7,649 nt of DNA. Source: Candidatus Methanosuratincola petrocarbonis (ex Vanwonterghem et al. 2016) (GTDB lineage Archaea; Thermoproteota; Methanomethylicia; Methanomethylicales; Methanomethylicaceae). Location: contig MAGV01000050.1 in NCBI GenBank assembly GCA_001717015.1, positions 3,456 to 11,104 of the forward strand. The letters run 5' to 3'. The notes under the pieces were generated by a model that saw only the letters and a program-made list of their open reading frames with translations, did not search any database and was not told the origin of the DNA. Positions 6,055-7,649 of this stretch are shown here, one piece after another. Position 1 is the stretch's first letter, and each line of letters begins with the position of its first letter. The position numbers were made by a program, and so were the translations under genes.

Positions 6055-7286
6055 TTTGGCATTCCTTCCCGGTTCGGAAAAGCAAGGACTTCCGGGTCGA
6101 TCCTGCGCTCCTTGAGTTGGGTCAGTATCCACGGAATCAGGGCGCGATGTTTCTCACACGTGGGAGCAGGCGCGAGCACTTTCCCGGTCGCAAGGAACGC
6201 AGCGGCTGTACACCCGCCGCAACAAACCAATCGCCAAGGGCAAGCTGAACACTCTGGTATGTTGTAGAGCGTACGACTTCTAAGTAGGTTCACCACAGGA
6301 TGGTCAACCCAGATTTCGTCCAGATCGTCAGACCAGATGTTCCCAAGTCGGAATTCGGGGTTTCCGCCAAACTGGTCACACGGGTAAATGTCCCCATTTG
6401 CCTCGAAATGAAGAAGCATGGATGCTGCAGCACAGGGAGACCTTAGGCTGCACGTCGACCGTGACTTGAGAAAAACAAGGTTACGAACTAAAGCTGCTAC
6501 ATTTCGTTCTAGGAACCTCTCTTCTCTTGCGGCTGACGTGTTTATGCTGATCATCCGATTAACAATTGTCTTTGCCGCCTCGAGATCTTCCGAAGAGCTC
6601 GGCGCTAAAGGCTGTGCAGTTATGCCTCTTCCCAGATTCATTATTAAGGTGTTGAATACAGCATTGCGTACGCCCTGTCCGTACAACCAGTCGATAATCT
6701 GGCCTAAGTGTCGAACATTGAACTCTGTAATAACCAATATGAGACCGAATGGTGCTTTCTCCTGTCGCAAGAGGCTCATAGCTCTCTCAACGTCCGCAAA
6801 GCTCCCTTCGCCTCTCCAGTAGTGTCTGCACTTATCATGGAGTTCTCGATAGCCGTCTAGACTCAAGCCGATATAGAAGTCATGCTTTCTCAACCACCTG
6901 ATAGTTTCAGTGTCCAGTAGGGTAGCGTTGGTCTGGATCCCCATGGACACCTTTCTCTCTGCACGAATGTGTGAAGTCTCCTCGGCTAGCCGTCTAAGCA
7001 GCCGCGGCTCCAGTAGGACTTCGCCGCCCGTCCAGAGGAGAATGAGCCTAGAACCTTGTCGATGTTTCGACCGGGCTAAGCGGTCGATAGTTCGCAAAGC
7101 TGTATCCGTGGACATCACATCACCTTTTAGCGGTCTGTCTGCTGCGGCATAGCAGTAACTACATGCGAGGTTACATTCGGATGTTAGTTTGAGGGTAGCG
7201 AAGCGTAAAGGATGTCCGGGACGATCTTGCGCTAGTAATCGGGAATGATCCTCTAATAGAATCTGCCTAATCCCAGTAATCTCCAC
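6051..7286 (-). CDS. Radical SAM/SPASM peptide-modifying enzyme
   Basis: This 411-residue enzyme has an rSAM core with Cys38, Cys42 and Cys45 (CNLACSYCY), which bind the SAM-cleaving [4Fe-4S] cluster. The C-terminal SPASM domain has Cys279, Cys285 and Cys303 (GDIYPCDQF), then Cys346, Cys349, Cys355, Cys356, Cys359 and Cys377, the spacing used to hold two auxiliary clusters in anaerobic sulfatase maturases and RiPP enzymes. SPASM enzymes in RiPP clusters form thioether, C-C or ether crosslinks, or oxidise side chains; which applies here is unknown. The usual GGEP motif reads GGEV (87-90). It lacks an obvious N-terminal recognition domain, so it probably depends on the PqqD-like protein. GTG 7286 follows GAGGTGAG at a suitable distance. 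It is the first clear gene of the operon, directly upstream of the precursor. Confidence 0.92.
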   Translation of the reverse strand: MEITGIRQILLEDHSRLLAQDRPGHPLRFATLKLTSECNLACSYCYAAADRPLKGDVMSTDTALRTIDRLARSKHRQGSRLILLWTGGEVLLEPRLLRRLAEETSHIRAERKVSMGIQTNATLLDTETIRWLRKHDFYIGLSLDGYRELHDKCRHYWRGEGSFADVERAMSLLRQEKAPFGLILVITEFNVRHLGQIIDWLYGQGVRNAVFNTLIMNLGRGITAQPLAPSSSEDLEAAKTIVNRMISINTSAAREERFLERNVAALVRNLVFLKSRSTCSLRSPCAAASMLLHFEANGDIYPCDQFGGNPEFRLGNIWSDDLDEIWVDHPVVNLLRSRTLYNIPECSACPWRLVCCGGCTAAAFLATGKVLAPAPTCEKHRALIPWILTQLKERRIDPEVLAFPNREGMPN

Positions 7287-7473
7287 GTAATCTCACCTCA
7301 GTAAACCGCGGTCCAAGCCTACACCAGTGATCAACAACAAGGGAAACGCATCCCATAATGGCACCGAGTACTGAAAAGAACCAATAGTCTCTTGCGTTCT
7401 CACTTACGCGTTGCGATATCCAATTCTTGAACCTCTCTACTGGACAAATTGCCGATACACTGAGCCGGCCCTG
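7267..7473 (-). pseudogene. Possible decayed membrane-protein N-terminal fragment
   Basis: This minus-strand frame is open between a TGA at 7474-7476 and a TAG at 7267-7269. It reads FKNWISQRVSENARDYWFF and then SVLGAIMGCVSLVVDHW: a short amphipathic or charged run followed by one clear membrane-spanning segment of about 20 residues. The pattern recalls the N-terminus of DUF2254 membrane proteins, but that is from memory and weak. No ATG, GTG or TTG precedes the hydrophobic segment; the only in-frame ATG is inside it. The frame ends just inside the SPASM gene, where a full-length protein would continue for hundreds of residues. It may be a fragment cut off when the operon arrived, or chance. 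Confidence 0.3.
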
Positions 7474-7649
7474 TCATCCACATCGCTCACTATCCGCACG
7501 CCCCATAACGCCAGGTCCACTTTGGCACGCACTCTGTGTTTCCTCCGCACGTGTGAATTCATGCAGACCTAATGTCTGGACAAGGAAACCCTTCCAGCAC
7601 CAGCTCCTCCCTGGAGAGTAAGGCAACTCAAGAAGTACTCACATCCACT
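7287..7649. other. Region upstream of the operon, no full gene
   Basis: No complete, convincing gene lies in these 363 nt. On the minus strand they hold an open stretch resembling a membrane-protein N-terminus (7267-7473) and a small ORF (7437-7532), described separately. The operon promoter should be here, but the best candidate is weak: minus-strand TTGGTT (7379-7384), an 18-nt spacer, then CATTAT (7355-7360). A small hairpin, CAGAC-CTAAT-GTCTG, lies at 7564-7578. No tRNA, attachment site or insertion-sequence end is seen. Confidence 0.5.
7437..7532 (-). CDS. Small hypothetical ORF (31 aa)
   Basis: A GTG at 7532 is preceded by GGAGGA with eight bases of spacing and opens a 31-residue frame that stops at 7437-7439. 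An in-frame ATG at 7562 would give 41 residues but has a poorer ribosome-binding site. The peptide includes KVDLALWGVRIVSDVDD and ends VYRQFVQ. It has no membrane segment, no cysteine and none of the leader pattern seen in the precursor. I do not recognise it. It could be a small leader ORF of the operon, the tail of a decayed gene, or chance. Confidence 0.25.
   Translation of the reverse strand: MRAKVDLALWGVRIVSDVDDRAGSVYRQFVQ

Noticed and set aside
5899..6132. Longer 77-residue version of the precursor starting at the ATG at 6132
   Set aside because: It would overlap the end of the SPASM gene by 82 nt in another frame and has no matching ribosome-binding site, while GTG 6021 has a near-perfect one. 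The extra N-terminal part looks like shadow translation of the SPASM gene.
7355..7384. Sigma-70-like promoter TTGGTT-N18-CATTAT on the minus strand
   Set aside because: Only three and four of six positions match the consensus boxes, so it is mentioned within the upstream region but not called as a feature.
7427..7621. 64-codon plus-strand ORF upstream of the operon
   Set aside because: It lies in a low-information region, its translation is rich in Pro, Ser and Arg with no recognisable pattern, and it lacks a good ribosome-binding site.

Overview
The window looks like part of a chromosome from an anaerobic, fairly GC-rich Bacillota (Clostridia-like) bacterium. The grounds are several near-perfect Shine-Dalgarno sequences, frequent GTG starts, and two oxygen-sensitive radical SAM (rSAM) enzymes. 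This placement is inference; there is no rRNA or marker gene to confirm it.

Layout. Positions 19-1374 (+) carry one complete housekeeping-type gene, a PmbA/TldE-like member of the TldD/PmbA family. A 245-nt convergent spacer follows. The rest (7286 down to 1620) is one tightly packed minus-strand operon. In transcription order it encodes: an rSAM/SPASM enzyme (7286-6051); a 40-residue peptide from a GTG start with an excellent Shine-Dalgarno (6021-5899); a cobalamin-binding-domain rSAM enzyme (5796-4276); a PqqD-like RiPP recognition element (4298-4026); a predicted zinc peptidase with an HECAH motif (4066-3329); an ABC ATPase (3360-2380); and an ABC-2 permease (2402-1620). The last five genes overlap by 23-41 nt, which suggests translational coupling. 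The operon is visibly less GC-rich than the pmbA-like gene.

Interpretation. The operon has every part of a RiPP (ribosomally made, post-translationally modified peptide) pathway. The 40-residue peptide is the probable precursor. Its N-terminus has the YxxPxI pattern resembling the motif that RiPP recognition elements bind in lasso-peptide leaders. Its C-terminal half has two Trp, a Lys and a terminal Cys. The PqqD-like protein would bring the leader to the SPASM and B12-type rSAM enzymes, the HECAH protein may remove the leader, and the ABC pair would export the product or give immunity. No gene for a lasso cyclase, lanthionine synthetase or YcaO is present, so the chemistry should be rSAM-based. 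I do not recognise the combination as a named class.

The most unexpected signal is a perfect 16-bp inverted repeat (5817-5832 and 6039-6054) enclosing exactly the precursor gene. One copy overlaps the SPASM stop codon and the other lies just before the ribosome-binding region of the B12-type gene. It could form a long-range RNA stem around the precursor message, or let the precursor cassette invert without damaging either enzyme gene.

The 363 nt upstream of the operon (7287-7649) hold no convincing full gene. They contain what looks like a decayed membrane-protein N-terminus and one small ORF with a reasonable Shine-Dalgarno.
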